A stretch of 64,000 bases of DNA from Henckelia pumila (GCF_033568475.1 NC_133122.1:187817449-187881448); one strand, 5' to 3'; shown: positions 11,146 through 22,530, numbered from the stretch's first letter. A program made the numbers and translations. The notes: generated from the letters alone by a model not told the origin.

Positions 11146-11836
11146 CCCACTGGATCAACGACATTTTCAGAATTAAATGTCGTAAGTAAAAATGAATTTA
11201 AACTTGGAAACCAAAATCAAAGTCATAGACAAGATTTTCATCGTGGCCGAGGTCGAGGTCATGGACGTGGACGTGGACGTAGAAGTGGTCCTGGTCGTGG
11301 TTGCAGCCGTGGTTTTGAAAACAATAGAGGTAGTTACTTCTATAATTCATCTCAAAAGGACATTACGAACCACCCACTAAAGAGGTATTATAAGAACATG
11401 AGTGTTAATGAAAATCACTCAAAACGATTTGAAAGTTCTTGTTTTATATGCGACATTGAAGGAAATTGGTCTCGTATTTTCCGAGCTCCTGAGTACCTTT
11501 GTAAGATCTATAAGAAATCAATAAAGAGAAAAAAAAAAAAAAAAAAAAAAGAGACCAACTTCACCGAACACAGTGACCGTTTGAGTGATTCAACTCATTT
11601 TGATGTTGCAGATTTTCTGAATGATTTTACTGAAAATGATCAATATACTGGTGGAATAGAAATGTGAAATATTATATTTTTCATGTACTCATATGATTAT
11701 TTTTTATTGTATAATTATGGTATGTGTTATATTTTTCAATAATTTGCATATGTATTGTCAGTAATTTTTTTTCATTGCATATTTTTTTGAAGTTCAATAT
11801 GGAAAATGCTATGAGCAAAGCTAAACAAAGAACTAA

Positions 11837-12040
11837 TCTCATGAAAGTTTGCATACTTGATCGTGGTACAACACACACTATTCTCCGAGATAAAAGATAT
11901 TTCTTGGAACTAAAGACAACAAAAATAATGGTGAATACAATATCAGGTCTTGTATACTTGATTGAAGGCTGTGGTAAAGAACATTTTTTGTTACCTAATG
12001 GTACAAAATTTTTGATAAATGATGCTATGTATTCACCATA
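11837..12040 (+). pseudogene. Copia protease fragment
   Basis: Encodes VCILDRGTTHTILRDKRYF, the Copia aspartic-protease active-site region. The usual D-S/T-G triad reads D-R-G, so the catalytic motif is altered. Stops at the ends separate it from gag and integrase. Confidence 0.7.
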
Positions 12041-12249
12041 ATCGAAATGGAATTTGTTGAGTTTTAATGACATATATTCTCATGAGTATGATATTCAGAC
12101 AATAAATGAAGAAAACGAGAAATATATGTGTCTTACCACAGATAAATCAGGAAGAAAATATGTAAGTGAAAAACTATCAATGCTCCCTACTGGATTTCAT
12201 TATACACATATAAGTCCAGTTGAATCAAACATGCTAGTTGAAAATTCTT

Positions 12250-13165
12250 CAATATTAACTAATGTCATGATCGATTAGGACATCCTGGTTCAATAATTAT
12301 GCGAAAAATTATAGAAAATACACATTGTCATCCGCTGAAAGATCAAAAGATCTTTCAGAATAATAAGTTTCAATGTAAAGCATGTTCTCTTGAAAAATTT
12401 ATTATAAGACCATCATCAGCTAAAATCAAAACTGAATCATCCATGTTTCTTGAACGTATTCAGGGTGATATTTGTGGGCTAATTCATCAACCATGTGGAC
12501 CATTTTGATACTTTATGGTATTGATAATGCCTCCAACAGATGGTCACATATATGTTTATTATCAACTCAAAATGTGGCATTTACAAGATTAGTTGCTCAA
12601 ATAATAAAATTGCGAAATCAATTTCCTGATTATACAATCAAGAAAATTAGCTCAATAATGCTGGTGAATTTACTTTCCAGACTTTCAATGATTATTGTAT
12701 TTCAATGAAAATCATTGTTGAGCATCCTGTAGCTCATGTACATACACAAAATGGATTAGCTAAATCATTGATTAAACATCTACAACTGATTGCTAGACCA
12801 ATGATTATGAAAACAAAACTCCCTATTTCTATATGGGGACATTCAATTTTACATGTTGCATTAATTCGCATCAAACCAAGTGCATATCATAAATACTCAT
12901 TGCCGCTTGCATTTGGTAAAGAACCAGCCATTTCTCATCTGATAATTTTTTGATGTACGGTATATGTATTGCACTGCCTCAACGAACAAAAATGGGACCT
13001 CAAAGAAAGATAAGAATTTATATCGGTTATGATAGCCCATCAATCATTCGATATCTTGAGTCTCAGACAGACGACGTGTTTACATCACGTTTTGCTGATT
13101 TTCATTTTAATGATAAAATCTTCCCAATGTTAGATGGAGAAAAGAAACATATCAAAAAGAAAATT
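12250..13165 (+). pseudogene. Copia integrase, broken into several frames
   Basis: Pieces in successive frames give the His/Cys zinc-binding region (HCHPLKDQKIF, FQCKACSLEKF, about 12300-12400), the first catalytic Asp (IQGDICGLIHQPCGPF, about 12460-12505) and the segment with the catalytic Glu at about 12745-12770. There the usual QNGLAES reads QNGLAKS, so the Glu is replaced by Lys. The C-terminal part follows to about 13165. Frame changes occur near 12290, 12510, 12705 and 12950. Confidence 0.75.
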
Positions 13166-13779
13166 ACATGATATGTACCATCATTGTTACATCTGGATCC
13201 AAGAACTAAACAATGTGAGAAATATGTACATCAAATTGTGCACTTACAAAGAATAACAAATCAAATAGCAGATGCATTTGCAGACACAAAAGAGGTAACC
13301 ATATCATATATACATGCTTTAAATTCTTTTGATCGAATTGAAATTCCAAAGAAACAAATTGAAAACAAAGACACTCATGATGTCATAAACCGCATGAAAA
13401 ATGGAAGGCCAATCGGTTTCAAGAATAAAAATCCTCGGAAAAGAAAATGAAGATAGAAACATGATGATCACAAAATAAAGAATGATGTTCCAACCGAAAC
13501 ACATGATGATGAAAATGCTCTGTTAGAACCACAAACTGATGAGAATCGTGAGATATTAATACTGAAAAAATATGGAACCGAAAAGATGTAGAAAAAATTG
13601 ATGAAATATTTTCTTATAATATGACATTTGACATCATAAATAAGAATGAATATCATGAACCAAAATCTTTTGGTGAATGTAAAAATCGACAGGACTGGAT
13701 TAAATGAAAATACGCCATCTAGGTTGAGTTGGATTCGCTAAATAAACGTAACTTTTTGGACCTATAGTCCTTACACCTG

Positions 13780-14657
13780 AAGGTTTAAAACATGTCTGAT
13801 ACAAATGGGATTTTATTCGAAAGCGAAATGAAAAAAATGAAATAGTCAGATATAAAGCTCGACTTGTTGCACAAGGTTTTTCTCAAAGGCCTGGAATTGA
13901 TTATGAAGAAACGTATTCTCCCGTTATGAATGCAATTACATTTCGGTATTTGATTAGTTTGGTGGTGTCTGAAAATTTAAAAATGCGTCTTATGGATGTT
14001 GTTACAACTTACTTATACGGATCACTCGATAGTAATATATATATATATATATATATATATGAAAATTCCTGAAGGATTTAAGATGTCTGAAGAACAAAGT
14101 TCAAAACCCAAAGAATGTTATTTTATAAAATTTCAAAGATCATTATATAGGTTAAAGCAATTCGACCGAATGTGGTATAATCGACTAAGTGAACACTTGA
14201 TGAAAAAGGGATATGTAAACAATCCAGTATGCCCTTGCGTTTTCATAAAAAAAAAACATTTGGATGTGTAATTTTTGTTATATATGTTGATGATTTAAAC
14301 ATCATTGGAACGAATAAGAAAATTCAAGAATTTGTGTTGTACTTGAAGGAAGAATTTGAAATGAAGGATCTTGGAAAAATCAAGTATTTTCTGGGTTTGC
14401 AAATTGAACAAAAAGAATGTGGAATATTTATTCATCAGTCAAATTATACAGAAAATATCCTTAAACGTTTTAATATGGATAAATCAAATCCTTTAAGTAC
14501 TCCAATGGATGTTAGATCATTGAACATAGAAAAGTATCCATTTCGCCCATTCAAAGATGATGAAGTTATTCTTGGTCCAGAAGTACCATATCTAAGTGTT
14601 ATTGGTGCCCTTATGTATTTTACAAATTGTACTAGGCTGATATATCTTTTGGTGTAA
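13780..14657 (+). pseudogene. Copia reverse transcriptase, interrupted by (TA)n expansion
   Basis: Fragments encode the palm and fingers: KARLVAQGFSQRPGIDYEET (about 13855-13920), KIPEGFKMSEEQ and QRSLYRLKQF (about 14060-14170), then the catalytic YVDDLNI (about 14285-14305) and the thumb region to 14657. A pure (TA)n tract at about 14036-14060 sits between the two halves. Another frame change lies at an A-run around 14250. Confidence 0.82.
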
Positions 14658-14749
14658 ATTTATTGGCAAGATTTAGCTCATATCCAACAAAGAGGCACTG
14701 GAACTGAATTAAACATATATTCCATTATCTATGAGGAACGACACATTTG

Positions 14750-15274
14750 GGACTTTTGTATTCAAAAGATACCAATTAAAGTATAATTGGTTATGCTGGA
14801 TACTTATCTGATCCGCACAAGGCACACTCCCAAAGTAGATATGTATTTACTCGTGGAGGCACTGCAATTTCTTGGCATTTACAGAAACAAACAATCGTAA
14901 CAACTTTATCTAATCATGCCGAAATTATTGTACTACATAAGCAATCCGTGAATGTGTATGACTAAAATCAGTAACCCAACATATCCAAATCACGTGTGGA
15001 TTATCATTCAACAAGAAGCCTGTGACATTATACGAATATGAAAGAAGGATACATCAAAAGTGACAGAACTAAAAATGTTCCCCCTAAGTTCTTCGCATTC
15101 ATCCAAGAGCTTGAGAAGAATAAAGATATTGATATTCGTTACATTCAATCAAGTGAAAACTCATCAGATCTCTTTACAAAGACATTTTCTGCGATAATAT
15201 TCAGAAATCATATATATATAACATTGGGATGCGCAATCTACAAAATGTATGAAGAATCGTTCGTATTAACATGA
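14750..15274 (+). pseudogene. Copia RNase H fragment
   Basis: The last readable piece (about 15090-15200) gives NKDIDIRYIQSSENSSDLFTK, the usual C-terminal end of Copia RNase H. Upstream parts (GYLSDPHKAHSQ type, about 14800-14840) are in other frames. Confidence 0.7.
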
Positions 15275-15410
15275 GGGAGAGTTTACGTTACTGCAGTATT
15301 TTTTTTCTTACTATGGTTTTTATCCCAATGGGTTTTTCTTAGTAAGATTTTTAACGAGACAGTATAAAAATAAGTAATGAAGACAGTCATTGTATCACGA
15401 TCATCATCAC

Positions 15411-15419
15411 AAGGGGGAG
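15411..15419 (+). other. Copia polypurine tract
   Basis: AAGGGGGAG directly precedes a TGTTAAAAATAAGAG sequence and lies 22 bases before the 3' LTR copy that matches the 5' LTR start. It is the expected plus-strand primer. Confidence 0.75.
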
Positions 15420-15441
15420 TGTTAAAAATAAGAGTTGGAAA

Positions 15442-15672
15442 TGTTGAAAATAAGTATGTGATGATTAAGATTTTTAGTAAAAGTCAAAGTAAATAGTAAA
15501 ATTATTAAATGTGTATTTTTGGACTATTCTCAAATAAGGTTCTATAAATAGGTCTCTCCATTTGTGAAGAAGGACACAATTGAGTGAAAAAAATTTATAA
15601 AGTATGAAGTTTGATATATTTTAAGATTTTGAGAATTTTACTTTCTACTGTAAATTTTTACTTTTTACAACA
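15442..15672 (+). repeat. Copia 3' LTR
   Basis: Matches 9361-9589 with scattered substitutions, carries TATAAATAG at 15543-15551, and ends ACAACA followed by the ATATT target duplication. Confidence 0.85.
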
Positions 15673-15734
15673 ATATTTTCTTTATCTTTTGTTTTTTTTT
15701 CAAGGCATATATTTTCTTCATTCGTTTGTCAACC

Positions 15735-16291
15735 AAGGGTGTAAATTGAGTGGGATGGGTTCGGGTCGGATTGATATAAGCTAGTCATTATTTAAAAAAT
15801 TTCAAATCGAATCCGATTCAACCCAAAACAATCCATCTAAATCCAAACTCGACTAACCAAAACAAATTCTAACTCCTAAAAAACTAGATTTTATTTTTTT
15901 ACAAAATAATTAAATAAAAATAATATACTATTTAAATTTAAATACGTAATAACACAATCTCCTTGTAGTGTATATTTACTGCACTATTGTTCAAAAAAAA
16001 TCAAAATTTCACAAAATAAATGCTGCATAATAAAAATTTATGATATCAACATACAATAAAAAAATTTCAAACATATAATATATAAATATAGTCACTCTTT
16101 TTGCTTTTATATACAAATAATAATTGAAAAAATTCACAGAGTTGACGCAACTCCAACCCAACCCAATCCAACCCAACCCAACCCAACCATTTTTTCATGT
16201 CAGATTTCAAGTCCAAAAGAACACCTCAGACTGTAACCCGATAATTTTTGGTCATGTCTGGTCTGTAGGTCGGATTTTTTTTTACACCTTT
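15735..16291. mobile_element. Possible small inverted-repeat element
   Basis: The segment begins AAGGGTGTAAA (15735-15745) and ends TTTACACCTTT (16281-16291), an imperfect 11-bp inverted repeat. GGTTCGGGTCGGATT-like sequence near the left end and GTAGGTCGGATT near the right are also similar. It has no coding content and includes an AACCC run at 16155-16190. No clear target duplication was found, so the call is tentative. Confidence 0.3.
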
Positions 16292-16469
16292 AGTGACAAA
16301 AATACTAAACGCACAAAAAATCCAACCCCACTATAGACCCACTATTCCACATCACGTCATAATTTAAAAAACATACCACTTCTATAAACTTCTTCACACA
16401 ATCATAAACCCCAAAAAAATCAATTTTTTAAGTCCCACAACTCCCAAAAATTCACACATCACTTTTTTA

Positions 16470-16850
16470 AAAATGAACGTTGATGACTTGATGCATCAGT
16501 GACGGATACGAGGAGTAGTTTCAGTATAGGATCGGTGGGTAGAGATTACACCGGACATATTTTATTTGAAATAGCTAAATGCTCTGCGATTTTCTACATG
16601 CCTTGCCTTTTCGAGATGGTGGCTCTCAAGGAGGGAGTTCTACAAGTTTTTCGTCATGGTTGAACTCATTCACTTGTGGAGAAATGCATTGGCGGTCATT
16701 CAAGAAGTCAGACATCCTTCGTCTTTTTCTATGGATGACGATATGGAAGAAATCATTTGAACCACTTCCGTTCGATTTCCTTCTTCATCTATCCATTTGC
16801 AGACGAAGTGCGAATATGGTGGCTCACGAGTTAGCCAAATGAAGTTTCTC
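16470..16850 (+). pseudogene. Degenerate LINE RNase H domain relic
   Basis: Short frames in several phases recall a plant LINE C-terminal RNase H: a start like MNVDD, a GSVGRDYTGHILFE segment (about 16530-16575) and the terminal CRRSANMVAHELAK (about 16800-16842), which is the conserved end of the domain. Stops and frameshifts throughout. Confidence 0.6.
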
Positions 16851-17312
16851 TGGGAAATATAATATCATAGCTATGGGCGTAATTCTTATTTTCTTGCACA
16901 AAATATTGTAATCCAAGACATGTTACCTTGTTAATGAATGTTCTGGTTTTTAGTTTTTTTAAAAAAATACATGAATTTTTTATTTATAAAATAAGATGTT
17001 GAAAAAGTTGGGAAAAAATTTGTAAGAGTGGGGCTCGTGTGCAACTCGCACGTGTCATATCCGCACCATTTGAGAGGGTTCATGAGAAGCACCCTCTCCA
17101 ATGTCATTATGATTATCATTGCAGATATCCTTTTATGTTAACTTTAGTACGCATCAGTCCAATCTATTTTTTAATATAATAAAATGATGAAAAATCTGAT
17201 ATAACAAGAAACTCAATCCAAAATCTCATGACTGTTACTAGGCTAAGGATCCATGACCCACTGTAATCCAATCTTTCCTTTTTTAAAATAAAACTAAGGA
17301 TCTTTGGCCCAC
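16851..17312. other. Non-coding spacer with duplicated 53-bp segment
   Basis: No gene was recognised. Near its right end the sequence CTAAGGATC-TGGCCCACTG-AATCCA-TCTTTC occurs twice (about 17241-17277 and 17294-17330). The second copy contains the LINE target site. Confidence 0.5.
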
Positions 17313-17326
17313 TGCAATCCAGTCTT
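17313..17326. repeat. LINE target-site duplication, left copy
   Basis: TGCAATCCAGTCTT is identical to 55527-55540. A 14-bp perfect pair, with the LINE A-rich tail (minus strand) directly against this copy. Confidence 0.93.
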
Positions 17327-17360
17327 TCTTTCTTTTTTTGAGAGTAGAACATTTTATTAA

Positions 17361-18233
17361 TTAACTCAAACAATCCTCGAAGACGATATCACATAACCAA
17401 CTAGGTATATCTCCATTTAGCCATTCTAAATTTAAAGATAGTTGAAGAGCTTTACGAGCTAATAGATGTGCCGCTCCATTCATATGCTGCAAAGAGATAA
17501 AATTATCTGATTCCATGATTGCTTGAATCTCCATTGCAATCACGCCATTCTGCCCTATATCATCTTCTGGGACCAATAAAGCCTTGATTGCTAGAGTAGA
17601 GTCTGAAAAACTGCATACACATTTAAATACATGTCTTAAATAGAGATCCAAGCCGAATCTTATCGTTGTTAACTCCGCACCTTTCACCGACCCTATATAT
17701 CTAACCATGCACGCTGTAGCACCCCTTACTATGCCGACCGAGTCTCTTACCACTGCCCCCACACTCATCATGTGAACATGAACATCAATACTCGCATCTA
17801 CATCCAACGTCATCATTTTTGTTTGCGGTGGTATCCAAGCACATTCCGCATGCACTTGTAGCGCCGTATGAGAAACAGAACATGTCGTATTCGAATGACG
17901 AAATGGATCCAAAAGTGCACAAACCAATTCAATATTAAAATCATCTTTCCACCCCAATGATGCATGAACCCTATTGCATGATTCAATCCAAATAGCCCAG
18001 CACATCATAACGAACAATTCGAAATCCTCTTTCCCAATGGTCTTTGACAAAAATACAACGCCTTTCACAAATGAAACATCATGCAATTTTTCAAAATGAT
18101 CCCAATAAATAGTATTTTTCCAGACCCTCTTTACAACTGGACAAAACCAAATAACATGGCTAGTCGTAGCATAATGAAGCTTGCACAAAACACAAATGTC
18201 ATTGGTTGGAATATGATGTTTCAATAAATTCAT
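17361..18233 (-). pseudogene. LINE ORF2 C-terminus: zinc-binding region and RNase H
   Basis: An open frame of 290 codons. Residues about 10-60 give the reverse-transcriptase zinc-binding region (CVLCKLHYATTSHVIWFCP). Residues about 145-280 give an RNase H fold with the first Asp in TLDVDASIDV, a VGAVVRDSVG strand, ELTTIRFGLDL with the Glu, FSDSTLAIKAL with the second Asp, and a terminal AAHLLARKALQ. It nearly reaches the 3' end of the element. The frame upstream is broken near 18230-18240. Confidence 0.85.
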
Positions 18234-19161
18234 CGAAGTTGGAAGGTAGTTTCAAGAGGCACGCCATAAGAAAATACGTACCTTAGGCGGCAGCCGTAAA
18301 TTCCAAATAAGTTTCCACCAGGATTGGAGTGGTTGTGATGATTGAAATGAGGGAGGTTCATAACAATTTTCTTCCAAAAAATATCATGTTTTAACCTTAT
18401 ATTTTCCATCATTGTTGCCCTTCCAGAATCTGGTATCTTCATTTCCCCTACGGTTTAACGGAATGCCGAGAATTTCCTCTACTTCATGAGTAGGAAAAAT
18501 CTGTCTTTAACTCCTAATCATTTCACTCTCCCACATTTGTTATAAATCTGGCCACTTTCATGTCATTCACTAGTATCATTTTTATTCCACTTTTGAACAT
18601 TGGTAATCAATCCCGGAATCCACGGATCCAAGTTATCTTGTATAGACTGACCATTACCAACTTCCAACACAAGCCTTTTTCAGTAGATCTCTCCCCCAAA
18701 TTAATGAACGCCAAACATAAGATGGATTGGACCCTAACTCAGCCTCCATAATGTCTTTGTGTTGAAAATATCTTCATTTGAGAATACGGGCCATCAGTGA
18801 GTAAGGTGATTGAATAATCCGCCATATTTGTTTGGCTAAAAGTGCTTTGTTGAACCCACTTAGTTTTCTAAAACCCATCCCTCCCTCATATTTAGGTTTA
18901 CACAACATATCTCACTTCATCGAATGCATTCCTCTTTTCCCCCTCAACATTCTTTCACCAGAAATTAGCACATGCTTGCTCAACTTGTTGACAAAGAGAT
19001 AGAGGAATCTTAAAACATGACATAACATATGATGGAATTGCTTGAAAAACGGATTTAATTAATACCTCCCGCCCACCCATAGAAAAAAACTTAGAACTCC
19101 AACCTTGTATTCTTTTACTGATTCTTTCTCGTAGATAATCAAATTGTAGACGTTTTGATCG
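18234..19161 (-). pseudogene. LINE ORF2 reverse-transcriptase C-terminal part (thumb and connection)
   Basis: The clearest piece (18955-19160) begins RSKRLQFDYLRERISKRIQG and continues through GGREVLIKSVFQAIPSYVMS, the conserved region after plant LINE RT motifs. 18234-18950 carries further connection sequence in broken frames. Its N-terminal continuation lies beyond the Athila insertion, at 48423 and above. Confidence 0.85.
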
Positions 19162-19166
19162 CAATT
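19162..19166. repeat. Athila target duplication, left copy (GCAAT)
   Basis: GCAAT directly precedes the LTR start. The right copy is GCTAT at 48418-48422, one mismatch. Using GCAAT restores an uninterrupted LINE frame. Confidence 0.85.
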
Positions 19167-20335
19167 GATAAGTGCATTTTATGCACATAATTTTCATATG
19201 ATTTGACTTGACTTTTGTGATTTATCGAGCAGATTTTATGTGTATTTGTTGTTGTTTTTGTGAGATGTAAGGATTGGAGAAAAAGTACCAAGAAGAGCCG
19301 GATGAAGGAATTACTAAGTTGTAAGTTTAGAAAAATTACTGGAGCTGCTAGAGGCATCCAAATCCAATATCCACCGTTCAAATTGAAGATTAGGATGTTT
19401 AAAGTTGCTCTCCAAATTTATCTTGATCCGACGACTAAACTTTGGTTATGAATTTTTAAAGAATTTTGCGCAAAAAAAAAGGCTGCAGTAGCACCTAGGC
19501 GCCAATATGCAATGCCTAGGCGCTTGAGCTGTGCAAAAAATAAAAAAGATGAAAGAACAGCGCGCCCGCGCTGCTCTGTGCAAGAAATTTGCAGAACTTT
19601 CGCAACTTTAAAACTCTCAATATTTTGGGCTTTATTTGACGGGCTTCGAGGACATATAAAAGGGACTTCAAGGACACAATAAAAGGAGAAAGCATATCTT
19701 TGGAGGGCAATTCACACGCCTTAGTTGAAAACAATTGGAGAGAAATCTGCGCTCGATTGGAAGAAAAAGCTGGAACAAAGAAGAAGATCGCGTCATCCGG
19801 ACACGACATCTCATATTCGGATTTTTTTCTTTTATCTTTATCTTTCTTAATTGTTGAATTGATTTCTAGATTGACAAACATGCTTAGTTTTTGCAATCTT
19901 ACGATCATGAACTAAATTTTTTAGTCTAGAGGATGATATAGCCTGGTAGATACAACTTCTATGACTTTTTGATTTTATGTGAATTGAATTCCCTTAGTTT
20001 AATTGTGTTTTCTAGAATTTATTGTCTCTCCAATTTACTGACCATAAATTGAATTTTTATATTTATTTGTTGTTGAAACCAAGTGAAATCAAATCCTCTA
20101 AACGTTTTTCTTTCATTGATAATCCTTTAATTTGCGTAGTTGTCTTGCTATTTTCTATAAATTATTTTAAGTTTCAAGCAAAAATTCGCTATTTAATTTT
20201 CTAAATAAATTTTGGACTATTTTAATTACAAGTAGTCATATAAATATCAAGTATAGTCTTCATGAGAACGATACTCTATTCATCATATATTAAAACTTGA
20301 CAATCTTGCGCTTGCGAGCATAAAATTACGCAACA
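19167..20335 (+). repeat. Athila-like 5' LTR
   Basis: Starts TGATAAGTGCATTTTATGCAC and ends ACGCAACA. It contains GCCTAGGCGC-type palindromes (19492-19531), AGCGCGCCCGCGCT (19559-19572) and TATAAAAG (19655-19662). Relative to the 3' LTR it lacks an internal stretch corresponding to about 40436-40488 plus 47929-48150. Confidence 0.9.
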
Positions 20336-20341
20336 AGTTTT

Positions 20342-20359
20342 TGGCGCCGTTTTCGGGGA
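20342..20359 (+). other. Athila primer-binding site (tRNA-Asp type)
   Basis: TGGCGCCGTTTTCGGGGA lies six bases after the LTR end. Athila/Tat elements characteristically have TGGCGCCGTTGCCGGGGA; two bases differ. Confidence 0.88.
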
Positions 20360-20475
20360 GTATTTTTATTGAATTTATATTAGTCTTGTTATCAATTAGT
20401 CTAGATTTTAATTTAGAGTCTTCTTTATTTTATTTTTAGTAATTTATTTATTTTTATTTTTCTGAATTGCAGTTT

Positions 20476-21569
20476 ATGCGAAGATCTCAAAGCGTCAATT
20501 CTCTACTATTCGATCCGGAGATTGAACGAACTACAAGAGCTTTGAGAAAAAATAAGAAGAGAAGAATTGAAAGATATGGCTGAAAATAATCCACCTCCTT
20601 TGGTGCCAATTAGAGATCACTTCAGGCCCGTAGTCCAAGATCACTACTCTGGAATAGCTCGTGGAACCATCAATGCTAACAATTTTGAGATAAATCCTGA
20701 ATTAATCAACATGGTTCAGCAGAACCAGTTTGTGGGAGCTTCTACTGCAGATCCTCATCTGTATCTGAGGGAATTCCTGGAGATCACGGACACGGTAAAA
20801 CTGAATGGTGTTACTGATGATATTATTCGATTGCATTTGTTTTCTTTTTCTCTCATGGATCAGGCAAGGAGTTGGTTGCAATCACTGTCGCTGGGAAGCA
20901 TTACTACTTGGGAAGACATGGCAGTGAAATTTCTGGCAAAATATTTTCCACCTGCTAAGTCTACCCAGTTGAAGATTGAGATTAGCTCTTTCAGACAGAA
21001 TGATTTTGAGCGGCTTTACGAGGCTTGGGAGCGTTACAAGTATTTGTTGAGACGTTGCCCAAATAACAAATTTGCATATTGGGAGAAGATCAAACTATTC
21101 TATAATGGATTGAATGCGCCAACAAGAATGTCTATGGATTCTGCTGCCAGAGGTACTATATTTGCAAAGGATCCTGCTCAGGCGTATGAGATGCTGAAAA
21201 AAATGACTATCAACAGCTTTCAGTGGCCGACTGAATGCACTGGCCTCAAAAAATCAGCAGGAGTGTATGTCATTGATCCTCTTACATCTTTTTCTGATCA
21301 AATCTCGGCATTGTCTAAACAGATAGCAGCTATTAATATTGCACAAACACACACTCTTGACGAGGCCCAATACATTAACACTAGAGGTTATGAAGGATAT
21401 CGAAGTAATCCTTTCCCAAACTCTTATCATCCTGATTTGCGTAATCATGTAAACTTTTCTTATGCGAATGAAAAGAATGTATTTAATCCCCCTTCGGGAT
21501 TTAACACAAATAAGAGAGAAGGGAGTTCATCTTTGGAGGACGTGGTTAGTACGTTTGTGGCGGAGTCTG
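20476..21569 (+). pseudogene. Athila-like gag, N-terminal frameshift, interrupted by CRM insertion
   Basis: An ATG at 20476 opens MRRSQSVNSLLFDPEIERTT, a typical Athila/Tat gag start, which runs into TGA at about 20581. A long frame from about 20567 then continues to 21569. Key segments are NNFEINPELINMVQQNQF, ADPHLYLREFLEITDTVKLN, the retrotransposon-gag core around ARSWLQSLSLGSITTWEDMA and FLAKYFPPAKSTQLK, and the Gln-rich C-terminal region. The CRM-like element entered at the duplicated GTCTG (21565-21569). The gag frame resumes at 34654. Gag assembles the particle; this copy needs both a frame change and removal of the insertion to be read. Confidence 0.88.
21565..21569. repeat. CRM-like element target duplication, left copy (GTCTG)
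   Basis: Identical to 34649-34653. A third, mutated copy (ATCTG) is at 37187-37191 in the downstream duplicate. Confidence 0.9.
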
Positions 21570-22530
21570 TGATATGAATCTTGATGGATAAGATTAGCAA
21601 ACATGATTATAAATTAAATCGCACCCTCTAACCAATAATCAAAAGATCCAAAGAATTTTTTCCAATCTTTGAAAAAAGTAAAATTGATAGAATTTTGGAT
21701 TTCCACCATTAATCGACGGGATGATTAACAACAGAAATCACGACAATCAAAATCAAAGAAAACCTTCAGATAACTTGTATCTGACAATCTTCAGTAAGAA
21801 ATAAATTGAAAAACGTTTCCAAGTAATTAACTGAGAAATTTTGATTTGAAAAGCCAAAGCAAAGCTTTGAATAAAATTCTAGAGAGAATTTCAATAATTT
21901 GTGTATAAACTGAATCTGAATTATTATTAATGAAAATAAAAAAAAGTATTTATAGTTTTCAATCAAAAATAAAAGATAACGCAAAATATGGCCTAAAAAT
22001 ATCAAAGATATCATCTAGAAAGTTTTCTAATAGGTCTTTAATACTCAAAATAGACCAAAGTTATCAAAAACCCATGCACACACATAACACGCCAAAGTGT
22101 GTGTTTTTCCCAAAAAAACTCGCTCGCTCGAGCGGAAGGAATCCGCGCTCGAGCGAGAAACACTGTGACCCGCACATTCCTTTGAGCTCGCTCGAGCGGA
22201 CAATACCCACGCTCGAGCGAGAAATTCTCTGCCCAAAACTTTTAAGGGGCTCGCTCGAGCGGAAGAATAACGAGCTTGGGCGAGAATCCTTCTGTCTGAA
22301 ATATATTTTCTTCATTCTTTTTTACTTCTAGCACTTCAAGGACGTATATACAACTCCCAAATTGATCTTCAAGTGCTCCAACTCCATATTGATAATTTAA
22401 CATCAATATTTGAAGTGTCTTCTTGAATTTGTTAGCTCGACTCCTTGTTATTGGTCCACGTGGCAATTCCAATGGATCTTGAACACTCCTTGCCACTTGA
22501 TCCACATGCGAGCTATTCATGATCGCATCA
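21570..22530 (-). repeat. CRM-like 3' LTR, containing pol C-terminus and palindrome pairs
   Basis: The minus-strand start is TGATGCGATCATG at 22530 and the end is ATTCATATCA at 21570. It contains the end of the pol frame (to about 22242), three inverted pairs of CTCGCTCGAGCG and CGCTCGAGCGAG (22118-22285, last pair degraded), and the minus-strand TATA CTATAAATAC at 21946-21955. It is 961 bp, longer than the 712-bp 5' LTR. Confidence 0.88.
22118..22285. repeat. Three CTCGAGCG inverted-repeat pairs in CRM-like LTR
   Basis: Each pair reads CTCGCTCGAGCG, a 10-15-base loop, then CGCTCGAGCGAG, so each can form a 12-bp stem. The third pair's right arm is degraded. The same pattern recurs at 34232-34405 and 36775-36942. 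Confidence 0.9.

Larger units (their letters stand above)
9361..15672 (+). mobile_element. Ty1/Copia retrotransposon, complete but inactivated
   Basis: A 6.3-kb element with short LTRs (9361-9589 and 15442-15672), bounded by the 5-bp duplication ATATT (9356-9360 and 15673-15677). Domain order gag, protease, integrase, reverse transcriptase, RNase H is the Copia order. The purine tract AAGGGGGAG lies at 15411-15419. Many frameshifts and stops show it cannot move by itself. The clade was not assigned. Confidence 0.92.

Noticed and set aside
16155-16190. AACCC repeat resembling telomeric DNA
   Set aside because: Plant telomeres are AAACCCT; this is a 5-base run inside a possible small element.
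22118-22285. Regularly spaced short repeats that could suggest a CRISPR-like array
   Set aside because: Plant nuclear DNA; the repeats are palindromic arms inside an LTR, spacing is not repeat-spacer, and the same block recurs in the paired LTR.
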